Shown: positions 36,735 to 49,200, counted from the first letter of the stretch. The stretch is DNA of 64,000 bases from Saccharina japonica (GCA_008828725.1 MEHQ01002931.1:3484-67483), one strand, 5' to 3'. A program made the numbers and translations. The notes: generated by a model not told the origin, from the sequence alone.

Positions 36735-37100
36735 AACTTAAATACCTAGCCAACTAAAACCAACTAATAACTAGTCGGCCACTCATGGGCAAGCCAACTC
36801 ACAGCCCTACCAGACATGATCCCTGATTTAAATACCTAGCCAACTAAAACCAACTAATAACTAGTCGGCGACTTATTTTCTATTTTCAAGCCAACTCACA
36901 GCCCTACCAGACATAATAACTAACTTAAATACCTAGCCAACTAAACTCAACTAATAACTAGTCGGCGACTTATAGGAAAGCCAATTCACAGCCCTACCAG
37001 ACATAACAACTAACTTAAATACCTAGCCAACTAAAACCAACTATTAATAGTAGCTAGTCGGCGACTTATAGGTAAGCGAACTCACAGCCCTACCCTATTA
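36735..37100. repeat. 90-97 bp tandem repeat, four copies
   Basis: The unit includes AAATACCTAGCCAACTAAA, ACTAATAACTAGTCGGC and ACTCACAGCCCTACCAGAC. The copies differ by small indels and substitutions. Confidence 0.9.
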
Positions 37101-37371
37101 GGGGTCTGTGCGATATATACCACAATAACACCGAAGAGGGGAAGCAAGCTGCTGAACCTTCTCACACTTTGGTTGACTCTCTCTCTCTCATCGTTTTTTT
37201 TTTCTCGCGCCAAGCGATCGAGCACCTTCCTCGGCGTTTCGCGCAACATTCCGGAGTGGTTCCGTCATATGTACATGTACTTTACGGAAGCGTGGCCTTT
37301 TGCGTCCTTTACGCGCGAGGAGTGGGGCCTTGTTTGCGTCGGTGTATACGCACCCCTTGTTCCATTGCCTT

Positions 37372-37790
37372 TTTTATAGTTGATAGCACCCCCCGTTCCC
37401 CTCCCCTCTCCCCCCCTCCACGCCCCCTCTGCGCTCAGACTCGCGGCCACTTAAAACAAATTGCAGCAGCCCAAGAATCCACATGTACGTGCCTTGGGGA
37501 CGACGACCGCTTTCTCGTGCCCCAACCCCGCCGCGACCGCTGGCAGCAGAATAGGATCCAACGACGGCGCCGAAACGGTGCCCGTTCGACCGCGGTAGCG
37601 GGCCCTTTTAACACCGCCAACGGCATTGCCCCTCTGAGCTGCGAGCCCTTTAGTCGCCGCTGGCTGCTGTGTCTCGAACGATTTGTCGCCGCTGAAGCAG
37701 CTGCCGTCCAATGTCAGTGGGGGCGGGGTGGAGGGATTGCCGAGACCGGGCTCGATGGCGACGAGGAGCGAGGGTACATTAGTTCATGCA
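37372..37790 (+). pseudogene. decayed copy of the 18.6 kb membrane-protein exon
   Basis: The stretch is collinear with 18,565-18,960. Matches include the pyrimidine tract and acceptor region (CCCTCTGCGCTCAG before ACTCGCGGCC), GTGCCTTGGGGACGACG, TTGTCGCCGCTGAAGCAGCT and GAGGAGCGAGGGTAC. Several indels and stop codons break the frame, and the hydrophobic segment is lost. This gives a second locus of the family about 19 kb away. Confidence 0.7.
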
Positions 37791-37884
37791 GCACATCTAT
37801 TAATAGCCGTAGAGCATGCATCTGGCAGAATTGACATATGCGACGTTTTTTACGCCCACCACCGTCACTTCACCATCTCGCTTA

Positions 37885-37925
37885 CCCTTCCCTTCCCTTC
37901 CCTTCCCTTCCCTTCCCTTCCCTTT
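37885..37925. repeat. (CCCTT)n microsatellite
   Basis: About eight CCCTT units are followed by a T-run. Confidence 0.9.
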
Positions 37926-38754
37926 TTTTTTTCTTTTCTCCAACTGGAATCTAGCTATCATAGCTATATGCACCGCTGCCTGTACGGCTTTGGGCGCAGG
38001 CAGGTCCAGATAATTCATACCACCAGATATCAATGTTTTCTTGCACAACAGCGATCCCGTAGAGCTACCGTTACCAGCGCCACAGCCGCTACAACTAGCT
38101 ACTTGTGGATACGCGTGTAACAGGGTATGAGCCTCGGTGCTGATTTTGACCGCATATTTCGGATGTTCAGTACATACTACACGCTTTGCGACGGTGCCCT
38201 GACTGGGAACGATAGCCGTGGGTCGCGGTTCATCCCAGAAAGCCAGCACACGCGTCAGGGATGGGCGGTGAGGAGAAGCGTGGGGGGTGGGGTCTCGTTG
38301 GGGCTGCTGGGGACCCGCGGGTGCCTCCCAAGAGGGACGCGGAGAAAACGGTATCGCTAGCGGCAAGGACCCGAGTGAGGCAGTAGTAGTAGTACTAGTG
38401 TTGGAGAGCCTGGGGTTTGAAGGCAATGGCGCGCCCGAATCGTCTCAACGCTCGTGGAGCCAACTACTGCTGCTGCCGCCAAGAGGTGCTTGGTGCAGTC
38501 GATACTATGTTAGCGCTGATTGGTCAGAATAGGGGAATCCACCTTCTCCACTTTTTTCCATCTGGAAAAGAAGTTGATGATCGCCGAGAATCGAACTCAC
38601 GCTTATCATTTAGTTGGTTAGGAGGTGGCTTGAGTAGAGTACTAACGGTTGTATGTATAGGCTATCCTTTCTCGCCAACCATATTATGCCGCTCGGTGCG
38701 ACCGAGAGCCGTGCAAGTGTAGTGTACGGTATTTGGCGTCTTCTCCCGTTCCTG

Positions 38755-38870
38755 CTATTACGGGGGGCCATAGTAAATGGGACCAATTTTTGTCACTAAA
38801 AAAAGGTAAATATATACTGGTAGGTTTTTGTTTGTACCGTAGGTTCTATTTACTATTGTCCCCCGTAGTA
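38755..38870. mobile_element. MITE family 1 copy
   Basis: The ends are CTATTACGGGGGGCCATAG and TACTATTGTCCCCCGTAGTA. The interior is in inverted orientation relative to the 9.7 kb copy. Confidence 0.85.
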
Positions 38871-41155
38871 TGGTGTTTTTCTTTGCAGCGGGAGGTGGTC
38901 TCAATGGCGAATGTGTACGCTTTCCGGGGCCATGGAGGGGTCCGTCCCGCAGAATCCCCGGTAACAACAGCTTGAAAAGTGTCTCTTGGCGTGTGCTGGG
39001 TAGAGGTGTAAGCGATCGATGTCCGGTGCCGAGGTGTCATGTATGCGACTATTTTTTGGAAGAAAAAAAAAACCGTATTTCCCACACGTTATCACAATAA
39101 TTCAACGTTTTGGTCGCTCGTTTTGCAACGCGCTGTGGCGCAAGGAACCACCTGACCACGATCGATCGCAAGAGGGAGGAGCTTGCGATGGGGAATAGGA
39201 TAAACTGCAAATCAGAAATACCAGAGGTATATTTTTAAGCACGTCATTATGAGTGCTTAAAAGATGCTCGACGCTATGATGCCGCGCTCTTGTCTCTGGA
39301 TCAAGGCATATGGTGGACGTACTGACTAAGCTTCTCCGTCGCTGTTTGTATCTGCACGTTACAGTAGTGCAGAATGCACACACCAGCAAGCAAGTGCTTA
39401 CACCACCAGGAGCTCAAAACAGGAGCAGTGTTCTCGGTACCGAGTATCCTGCCAGCATATTGAAAAGTATCTAGTACGAAACATGTACTTGTGTATCTAC
39501 TTATTAATAGTGTATTTTTTGTATTGCCACGGAACCAACCAAAATATCCAGTATCTCCAGAAGATACAGGATCAACTTCTGGCGCATGCAATGCACGCCA
39601 GATTTTTCTATGAGCTTGAAACTACCCGCAATCGATAATCGTACAGCTATGGAGTACTCTAGCACCCACGACAGGCCGTATATAGTACCGACCAGCTGCT
39701 GATTTTACAAGATACCCGGTACCAAAATAACGGAAATGCGAGTAAAAAGTGTACCTGGTACGCATCAACAGCAGCAGCAGTAGAACAATTTAGTGCGTAG
39801 CCCTCGCTCATTGACTACTCATTGGAAATTTAAAGCACTTTAAAGTATGTACCAGAACAGCCCTGTGCCGGCGTTCGTCCACACTTACTGGGTGTACAAT
39901 CGAACTCCAGTCTCCCTCATCGAAGCCGTGCAACTGTATACGTAGTGCACAGAAGATCAGTGGTCAAAAGAGGGCAAGCACAAAGAGATCAACAGCCTGC
40001 AAGAGGAGAAAACCAAAAATCGTTAACCCTCCACTCTCCACACCGACCGGACGCATGATGTTACAGCTACTCGCACATACAGACAGCGATCAATCGTCTT
40101 GATCACCACAACGAGTATACTCCTAACTTCTGTAAAAGAAACGCAAACTATCGAGACGGACCTTTTTTTTAACGTTCTGGATTTGTCTGGTTCTATTGCC
40201 ACAAAACACCTTCCGGATTTGTCTGGTTCTATTGTCACATAAAACACCAGACCCGACAACGTCAATGTCTGAGATGCTGCCTGCAGCGACGAAAACAAAA
40301 TATACGGAAGAGGAGCGAGCGTTACTTGCTGACTGATGTTGGTATACACCTAGCATACGAAATACAGGCCTGCCTGCGCTCAGCCCGACGTTATGAAGAA
40401 AAAAAAACAGGAAATCATCAGGAAACGGGTGAAAAGTACAAACACTAAACAGAAAATCACGCAGCAAGTACACCCCCCCCCCTTCCGATATACCAGGTGG
40501 CTGGGGTACGTGCTTGGCGTGCAGCCATATGGGGAACCTTACGCAATCGATCGACAACACAGCCAGCCCTAACGGGGCAAACGACAACACAAGCCAACTC
40601 TGACAGGTCAAAACCACAACATAACAGCCCTGAAAGGGCAAACAACAACACAACCAGCTCTTGACAGCGGCAAGTGATCACTGACCATGAGTTGTCAGCC
40701 AGCGAACCGTATCTCATGCATGGCGCATGTGGACGACGACCAAGCACACCATCTCCGCTCTCAACTCACAAACGAAACCCAGATCTCCATACTCGTAACA
40801 TTTTCCTCTTTTGTCTATGTGGGCGCACCTCGGATAAAAGCAATGCTCCTTACACCTGTCTACGATTATGGAGGCTTTTCATAGTAGATGGGCGACGAGC
40901 AACAAGCACCGCGGCACCATCTTCGGACTGAAGCGAAGGGTCGTTCGCCCCCCCTCCCTGCCGTGCTGCTTATAGCGAAGCGTGTGCTATTAACAGAGGC
41001 AACATATATATCAGCCCTACTGTATAAATAATCCCAGGTGTATGAAGCCCGACGGGCGATCTAATCTTGTTCTTGAGTATTAAATTGAGTGGTAGTAATA
41101 CATGAACTCGTGATAGCCCCCTGTCCTCTTGGCATGGCGACGTGAAGGCAGCATC
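38871..41155. other. 3' flank of paralogue B; no gene recognised
   Basis: Contains a diverged tandem array of about 36 bp units at 40,555-40,670 in which AGCCCTnnnnGGGC forms small hairpins (AGCCCTAACGGGGC, AGCCCTGAAAGGGC). Open frames up to 176 codons on the minus strand have no motif. Confidence 0.5.
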
Positions 41156-44100
41156 TCAAGGCAGACACTCGAACGAGTCATCGGTGAAGCTGTAGATGTT
41201 CTCACAGTCAGAGAAGTTTGGCTGCGTATGTTGGTGGGAAGGAGGGGGGGGCGCAGCGGTGGCGGCGGTGGGGGGGGGGCGGACGGGAGGTAGGTTTGAT
41301 GCAACGCGATATTGCAGAACGAGCACGTGCCCTGAAACAAAACAAAAACGACAGCTTGTATGAGTCTATTATCTTGGCAGCCTGTTTTTGGTTTTCCTCG
41401 CTGCGGTCTCGCGCCGGCAAACTTCTCATCCAACGCGGAGCGTTTAGACTGCGGCATACGACGGGACGGTTCATTGAAAACCCTGCAGGCAAGCAATCCC
41501 AAACGCCTTCAAGCACGAAAACTTCCCATTTTAGCCATGACGAAATGCCTGTCCGTCTGTGCCTGCTGTGAGGCAGGCAGGCAGGGGGGGCGATGGCGGC
41601 AGGCTACAAGCATGGCGTGCTGGCGCTACAGCACAACAAGTGTTCGTTCGTTCGTTCTACCAGATGCCAGGGTATATGCTGTGACCCCATTTTTATCTCC
41701 CGAGTGTATCAGTAGCACCAGCTCTAAGAGCGTGACCCCTTAAACACTTACCGAGGACACGAAGTTCGCTTCGAAGACAGTGTCTTCCGGGAGGCTCAAC
41801 TCAGAGGTGGCCCGGGTGAAGATCGCCCCGCCGTCGCTGCTGGCACCGTTGTCGATAAACACCGCTGACTTGGAGATGCTGGTCAAACAAACGTTGGTTG
41901 GTTGGCGGGCGGGAACATAGAACAATAATTAAATCGCAGGCACCTTGAATGGACACCACTTTTGCGTTGCTCCTACTGTAGAACTGTAACCTTGTGCAAA
42001 CACAGAAACGAAAAATCGATTTCGGTACATCTTATCGCCTGGAAAAACGCCGCCGAGAGCTGGAATTGGGGGCCCACGCTTTCAGTAGAGTCTTCCACAT
42101 TGTAGATGGATAACGTTCTGGGAAAATTCCCCGTAAAAAAGGAGGGAGCACAAAACAGGCCTTTGTTTGCTCTCCTGATCCCACCCGAACCTGATCCCAC
42201 CCGGACATTATCCCATTTGGCACCCTGCTCCCACCCACAAGGTGCAGAAATATCAAAACTGACACGGGACCGTCGAAAGAGTAACATGCGCGCGCCGAAT
42301 AGACCCCCAAGCCAAACAAAGTTTCGGGATGCAAAACAAAAGCGGGTGCCGCCCGTCCCCCCTTCGAAATCGTTTTTTGTGAGTACCCTGCTGGCTTGTC
42401 ACAAGAGCCACGGGCAGCGAGCGGCCTGAAAAATGTTGATATTCATTGTCCTAAGCTCCCCTTGTTCCCTTTCCCACTGGCTTCTGAAAATGTTATATTT
42501 CTTGTCCTAAGCACCCCTCGTCCCCTTTTCCCCTGGCTTATTTCACGAGCACATTCCAACCATTTGACAAAATCTCCTCTCACCGCAGGGTGCCGTCATT
42601 CCAGATAGCGCCTCCGCTGTCCTCGGAGAATCCATCCGTAAAGGAGGCGCCGCCGTTAAACAGCATCGTACCCGGGGTCTGGTTTTTCACGTGCCCCCCG
42701 CCGGTGTCGGAAGCGCGGCTGCCGGAGAAGACCGCCGAGGAGTTCTTGAGGAACTTCAACACTCCAATATTGAAGATGGCGCCGCCGGCCTGTGAGGCGT
42801 GTCGTCGCACGGGGCGCAGCAGCAGTGCCGCGTAATACACAAGCAGGGGGTCGTGAGCAAAACGAGCATACAATAGCACACCCTTCCAAGCGATTATGAA
42901 CGTCAACATACCCTGAGGGGGGGGGGAGACGCCCTACACGGTGTGCCAACGACCGGGTTTGACACCGTTTGCTCATATTTTGCGCACCGGCCAAAAGCTC
43001 AAATTTTACGTGTAGAGAATACGAATATAACCTGGTGCAGTTTTTTGTACATGCGAAGGAGTTAAGACTTGGCGTAGGTCAAGACACGACGTTCTTGGCT
43101 TTTGCCGAAAACGATTTTCGGGGAAGACCGAAAGTCGCCAAACGATCAAACGCTACATTTCGTCCGGCAATTAACATTCGACACACGCCAGATCCCAAAG
43201 CCCAAAATTTATGTTCGAAAAGTTAAACGCAGGTCTGTATGTGAACGGCTCATGGAGCGGGGCATTACATATTTATTGACGACCGACGGAGCGAGACCTG
43301 AAAAACACAATCTACGCGCACGAAAGCAGCCGATCATCAACTTGCACTCCAGTGACAATGCGCCCCTATTTTTTTGGGGGGTGACTTGTCGCAGCGGGGG
43401 CGAAGGGGTTTGCACCAATGATGGTTCGTGGGTTCGGCGTTTCCTATGCATCGGCAGCCGCGTCAAACGGATTCCGGTCTTCTAGCGCGATACGGGTTCT
43501 TGGCAAAAAACTGCGGGGGGAAAAAAAAGGTTACGTATGATAGGAGCTCGATATTGCTCTGGATCAACAGCGCAACAATGCACACGCACGGTGCACGGTC
43601 AGCGCTGCTCACTCAGGGTACGGCATGCCCGGGGGGCTCCCATCGCCCCCCCACTGCGATACTTACCGAGCTCCGGTTGCCCGTGAAGTTGGCGGGATCA
43701 AACACGGTGAACTTGCCCGCATTGTAGATCGCGCCGCCATTGTTACCGTTGATGGACTGCAAAACGAAATCAGCGTCACAAACAGAGGGAGGGGAGTGGG
43801 GTGTCACTTGCGCCCCCCGCCCCAAGCAAACAAGGTTCGTGAAGCAAAATACACCACGCACAATACTGATTTCGGTCAGCAATGATCTGTTCGTTTCCTG
43901 CGCGCGTCACATGTGTGAAAATTTCCCAGCATTCACCCGCGTGTGGGGGCGCGAGACGCGGTCTGTTCTCTGCCGCAAAACCCTGTCGAGAGGGGTTCCT
44001 TGCACCACCTACGAAAACGCCTCCGTGCGCGACCGACCGACCGACCGACCGACCGACCGACCGACCCACCCACCCACCCTTGTTCCGCAGTCTGTGAAGG

Positions 44101-47100
44101 TGGCGTCCCCCTTCATGACCACCTGGCCTGTCTCTCCGTTCCAGATCCCGCTTCCGTCCCCGGGGGCAGACTCGCCACCGCCGTCGGTGAAGCAATCCGC
44201 CGCGTCGAAACCGTCGTCAAACCTCAAGACACCCTGGTTGGTTTTGGGGGTTACGGGGCGGCCGTTGGAGGGGAAACGGTTATAACACATTTCCTGGTTG
44301 CAAAGCTCGCTTTTTTGGGGGGGGGGAAACCGGGCGACTCTTATTACGAGCGAATGCTACAGCAGTAGCTTCTAGTCCGTACGGTGCAAAAAAATAAGGA
44401 CCCCTTTTGAGATGGCTGAAGCGACCGATCGACCGACCGACCAACCGGGATGCAACGCACACAAGTCGACGACAGTTACAAAGTATCTCGCTACGCGAGT
44501 TCCTCGGGACAAGAATACTACGTACATCAATTAAGTATGGCTTCCACATATTCGGTGCCGACTTCAAAATTCGAGGAGGCATACTTTATTCCTCCTCGAC
44601 CAGGAGTTCTGCTTGATAGGATGACTCCTGTTAGGGCAACAGTAGTAGTTGTTGGCGACAACAGGTGGACGCTCGCATCACCGACTCGAGGTTTTGGATA
44701 ACACGCAGACCTGAACAAGCGCTACACTGCGACGATACGGGTGGAAAGCACGCGCCTTCGATGGCGGTTCCTTTTTCTATGCTAAAACGTGACGAGCGTG
44801 CGATCCATACCCCTATTTTAAGCACATGCCTATTTAAGTACATGCCTATTTGAGCACATGCCTATTTAAGCACGTGCCTATTTAAGGACATGCCTTCGAT
44901 CTTCTTGCTTCTGTGCCAAAATGTGACGAGATTGCGCTTCATACCGCTGCGGGCGGGAAACGTATCCTTACCTTGTTGTAGACGCAGCCACCGAACCATT
45001 GGTCGGAGGTGAAATCCGAGCCTTCGTCCGTAACGCTCGAAACCCTAACGTCGTGCATGTAGGCCTTGGACTTGAAGCGGACCCTTCCGCCTTCGGCGAC
45101 GTTAAGCACACCTCCATTGACCTCCTGTTTCAAACCGAACAGAGCCCAACAACATGCGACGCACATTTCAAGTTTGCGCCATGATATTATATGAAATCCT
45201 CGTTTGTCAATACTGCAAAGTATTTTACCAGGTAGTGATATTAATATGTACTTCGTATGTGAACAGTTGTTTCTTACACCCCGAAGACCAAACCGCGCAG
45301 CCCACTCGGAGACTCGAAACGAAAATTCCGCGGAAGCTATATTTTAGAATGTAAACCTTGACGAGGGCCGTACCTCAAGTACACCCCGCAGCACGCGCGA
45401 TCGGAGTGTAAACATTAATACAAGTGCCTCCCCCCTTTCGGAGGCGAGCCTTGACACTTACTTCCTTGGCCTCTCAGCTTACTCTCAGCTCTTAATTGCC
45501 GACGCGAAACTGCAGTATTTTTTCGCGATCGGTCTTGGAAATTATTTTTCTTCTTTGTTTCTTTGATCCATTTCTTCGATTCCACACGCAGCTTGCAAAA
45601 ATCAGTTTCGACGATTTTTTGGATCTCAAATGATGAAGTGTGTTTCATTTTCAACTTTTAAAAACACGGGGTATTCGTTCTGGGGGTGTGTGAGACACTG
45701 GACGTCACATACACGTTGATTTTAACCACTTTTAGAACTGACAAACTACTTGGAATTAGAGAAGGGAAAACTGAAATGACAAACTACTTGGAACTAGAGT
45801 AGGGAAAATTGATTTGACAAACTTCTTGGAACTGCCGTACGAGAGTAGACAAAACTGAACCGACAAACTACTTGGAACTACTTAAGAGTGGGGAAAAATT
45901 AATTGGCAAACCACTTGGAATTAGAGGAGGGAAAACGATTTGCAGTTGGGAAAAGGGTTTTTAACACAGACAGGGTAGGGTGGCTACGTACGTATCCCAA
46001 GTCCGGAAGAAAAACAACATCGCCCTGTGAAGAGGAAAACACAACCTCAACCAAAAAACAAGAAGAGTCGCACGGAAAACTCATACCGGTGCACGAGTAT
46101 GTATACCAGGTACATGGTTGAATGTCAGTACGAAGCACGCGACTACTATTAATATGTACGTACCCAAAGTTAGGGTGACCGTGTGACCGTATATATATTA
46201 TTTGTCTTTTCAACCAAGGCACTAACTATCCACCTATAGGACCTTTAACCCTAACCCGTAACCTAACCCTAGCGCAATGGTTGGTGGTATGTATGTATGT
46301 ACTTCCCACGGGATGCCCACGGGCAGGCGTTCATCAAAAGTCATATATACCAGGGAGTGTAACGTCAATCGTTGACCCGGGTGACGTACATTTGTAAGGC
46401 ACAAGACACTTAATTTACCAACTATCTATACCTCGTACCTATGTATGTAGGACTTCCAACCCTAACCCCTAACCAAAAAATGCAAATTGCTCTCGTATGT
46501 ATCATATGATGATGTGTACGCCTGTAATCTGTGAAAGAGGTTCGTCACCCGACGGGTACCTGTAACTTGTGAGAGGTTCGTCGCCAGCATCAACGTCGTT
46601 ACTGCTTGCTGCATATCAACGTCGCACTGCTGCTGTCATAGCCCATATAGCCCTACGTACGATACATCAGTAATGCTGCTGCTCGTAGTCTAGGTTCGTC
46701 GCGACTCCAACCGATACTGGCAAGCCGATGTGTGATGATGCGCGCGAACCTACACACAAAACGGCGGCACCTTTTCGGGTTGTTCTAAAAAATAATGAAT
46801 CCAAGTATGCACGAGTATGAATCATCATACGATACAGCCAGCAAGCAGCCTCTGTGACCCTTGTCATCATGCATGATGCATACGACGTATCGTACCCCGG
46901 GATAAAACAGCTGTGCTACTGCTTGCTGCTGCTGTACGGAAGCCGCGAGAGATCGAGCCCCCTCTTCGAGGCGATAACGAAACGAGTCAAGAGACAGGAG
47001 TTGATATGCAACGCAGCAGCAGTACGAAGTATGACGGGGTGATATATACCAGATCGGAGCCGTTTCGGGGTATCTCTTTGTTCGCACCATACTCACGGGA

Positions 47101-47953
47101 GTCGTAATAGGACCGAGGCCCCTTCTCGTGCGGCTGAAGCACCACGAGAGCTGCGAGACTACTGTCTGTACACCTTTCCTCACCAAGCACACCAGCAGCC
47201 ACACTTTCCTCGTCAAGCACAACCAGGGCAACCAAACCTCGCATACCTGTTGCCTGCCTGCAAGCTGCGAGTTTCAACATCTACGTACGTATATACGGTA
47301 CTGGTATCTACCCTTATCTGTACGCACCCCTGCTGTAACAACGATTGGCGGCCTGTATCATACCTGGGACGCGTCCCCGCCGGTAAGCTCCACCATAGGC
47401 AGGACGCGAAGGGTAGCAGCGCTCGCCACCAGGAACCTGACGTTGTTAAAAACGAACACGTTGTCGCTGGAGGAGCCGTCGGGCGCAACGAGCTTGAGCC
47501 GGTTGGCGGCGATCTCGAAAGTCGTCCAGGCGTCGCAGGATACCCCGCCGTTGGTCAGCTCTCCGACGACGTCGTCCGAGCTTGTCGCCTGCGCCGCATC
47601 TTGCAGTTCTTCACAGGTACCTGGTGCGAGCGAGGCAAGAGGCGAGCGTGCGGGGTTAGGCCGTGCATGCTTCGCCCGTAGCCTTAGCTTCACGGACGCA
47701 ACAACTCCGTGGAATTGTCGACAACTATGTACGGCGGAGGCTCTCTTTATGTTCCTACCCTGCACTTGGTACCTGGTACGCACACGATAACACATCGACC
47801 TCGAAACAGAACAGAGCTCCTGCAGCCTCGTAGGGGAACATCGACACGCGCGTGCTTTCATTTGGGGGCTTTTCTCTCACCGATGGATAAGTTAGTGACG
47901 GCCTCAGTGCTTGCCAAGAAGAGTCCCAGCGATGTCAGGCCTGCGAGACGCAT
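41156..47953 (-). CDS. secreted Pmp-like beta-helix protein, paralogue B (intact frame)
   Basis: Eight exons (minus): 47,953-47,881; 47,620-47,364; 45,124-44,972; 44,233-44,078; 43,756-43,667; 42,789-42,584; 41,878-41,752; 41,221-41,156. The sum is 1,128 nt, a continuous 375-residue frame with GT-AG borders and consistent phases. Residues 1-18 are a signal peptide (MRLAGLTSLGLFLAST). Residues 25-110 form an N-terminal domain ([30 protein letters not shown]). From about 111 come beta-helix repeats: [60 protein letters not shown]. The C-terminus is [18 protein letters not shown] and stop. Cysteines in exons 2-4 and 8 and N-glycosylation sites (NLS, NSS) fit an extracellular protein. Such Pmp-like proteins are known from chlamydiae and are abundant in stramenopiles; the role is probably cell-surface or wall binding (inference). 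Paralogue A has the same structure. Confidence 0.85.
44034..44078. repeat. (CGAC)n/(CCAC)n microsatellite touching exon 4 of paralogue B
   Basis: The GACCGACC tract passes into CCCACCCACC and supplies the minus-strand donor GTGGGT directly. Confidence 0.9.
44812..44895. repeat. 17 bp tandem repeat, five copies
   Basis: The unit is CACATGCCTATTTAAG with small variations, in the intron between exons 3 and 4 of paralogue B. Confidence 0.9.
45590..45645 (+). repeat. diverged MSFDEI motif copy
   Basis: GCAGCTTGCAAAAATCAGTT is followed by TCGACGATTTTTTGGATCTC. The ATG is lost, but both the 5' flank word GCAGCTTGC and the motif core are recognisable. Confidence 0.5.
45755..45945. repeat. 40-50 bp minisatellite, five copies
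   Basis: The unit is GACAAACTACTTGGAACTAG then AGTAGGGAAAA, with length variation between copies. Confidence 0.9.
46240..46275. repeat. interstitial telomere-like motifs
   Basis: CCCTAACCCGTAACCTAACC resembles the CCCTAAA telomere repeat. A second short run lies at about 46,459-46,475. Confidence 0.5.
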
Positions 47954-48408
47954 GCTTTCAAAGTACGAGGTTGTTTACTCACACCCACAACCGCCGTGCT
48001 ACTGCTTGCTGATGAGAGCGTTGTGTGTTGCCTTGCCAAGCAGAATGAGAGAATGGGGAGGGGGCTCAGTCAACATGGATGAACGAAGAAAGAGCATTTG
48101 TTGACAGTCTCGTGCAAGCTTCAACTTTCTCGTTTCTCTCTTCCTTCTTTGTTCTTTCTTTTTCTGCTTTTCCAGGGCTGTTCGCGCACTTTTTTCACGT
48201 TTTTGTTTTTAAAAACCACGCATATGTACCGAAAAAACGAAAACAAACTGAAATCAGTTTTTCATTTTTCGCGCGCAAAATGAGTGTTCTGTGCTGTTTT
48301 CCCACAACAGGCATCGGACACAGCGCCACAGCCGATTCAGGCGCGTGCCGCGGTAGGGATGTGTTGCCAGAACCCATAACGTGCGTGCACTCTCCTATGC
48401 ACTCCCAT

Positions 48409-48508
48409 ATGGCACCGAGGCCTGCCTTTTCTATTATCATATTCATAGCGGCACTCTCTTCATGCGATCTGGTCTGCTCTTTCGGCGGGCCCGATCGCGT
48501 AACAGTAA
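48409..48508 (+). CDS. candidate signal-peptide exon, unknown protein
   Basis: ATG 48,409 opens a frame MAPRPAFSIIIFIAALSS followed by CDLVCSFGGPDRVT, with a possible donor (GTAAAA) at about 48,505. The hydrophobic core and small residues fit a signal peptide. No downstream exon is recognised. The same exon is present at about 51,017 in the duplicate. Low confidence. Confidence 0.25.
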
Positions 48509-49139
48509 AAATGTAAAATAACCTTTTTCTTTTTCGCTGGAGATTTTCGGGCCCGTTTCATTTTTTCTTAGTTTGTTTTTCAGACGACGCCTCCCTTTTC
48601 TTATGCAAAAGACGGCCGTTTAAAAAAACTGTAAAAACACGACGAACACGTTGCCAGAACGAGAGCTGCACAAGCCCCTTTCCCAGGCTCTCACAGGAGG
48701 CGCCGCTGTCAGATGGCACCCACTTGCAATCGAATTTGAGGCAGCCGAACTACGCAACCGCAGGAACAACGTGAGGACGAAACCCAGACACCTTGTTAGT
48801 ACGGTAAAAAAGCAGTGTGACGTAGCAAAGAACTTCGTAGGTTACCGAGAGGTTACGCGTATATACTGTACGTAGCGCCGATGCCTGTGTTTCGTGAAAC
48901 GGATAAGCAGGTTGCCGTCCAGCCACCTTTGCAATACAAGTTACACCCCCCCACACCCGCTACGGCATACACCGCGTGTCCCGCTTTCACTGCATCATTG
49001 AGCATGCCAGGCCCGGCCACCACTTAACACAAAGCACTCCGTTTTATAGCCTGGCATGTGCGCTGAATCACAACACCGCCCGCCGGTCTGTCTGTAACCC
49101 ACTTATTTCTTGCTTGTTGTCGCAGTCGACCCGCCGAGC

Positions 49140-49200
49140 CATGGCGAGCGCACGAGTCTCGGGGACGCGCCCAGGGCTGCTTTCTTCTGCGTGGGTACGT
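49140..49200 (+). other. candidate short exon before (GCT)n, unknown
   Basis: A good acceptor (TTGCTTGTTGTCGCAG) precedes ATGGCGAGCGCACGAGTC, and GTACGTG follows as a donor, giving MASARVSGTRPGLLSSAW. It is duplicated at about 51,750. No partner exon is known. Confidence 0.2.

Noticed and set aside
36735..37100. CRISPR-like alternation of repeats
   Set aside because: Units are contiguous 90-97 bp tandem copies without unique spacers, in eukaryotic sequence.
37800..38426. 208-codon minus-strand open frame with GKGREGKGREG tract
   Set aside because: The Lys/Gly/Arg/Glu part is only the (CCCTT)n microsatellite read antisense; the rest matches no family.
38560..38660. Possible tRNA on the minus strand (GAGTTCGATTCTC)
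   Set aside because: Only a B-box-like word; the T-arm and acceptor do not pair and no A box is at the right distance.
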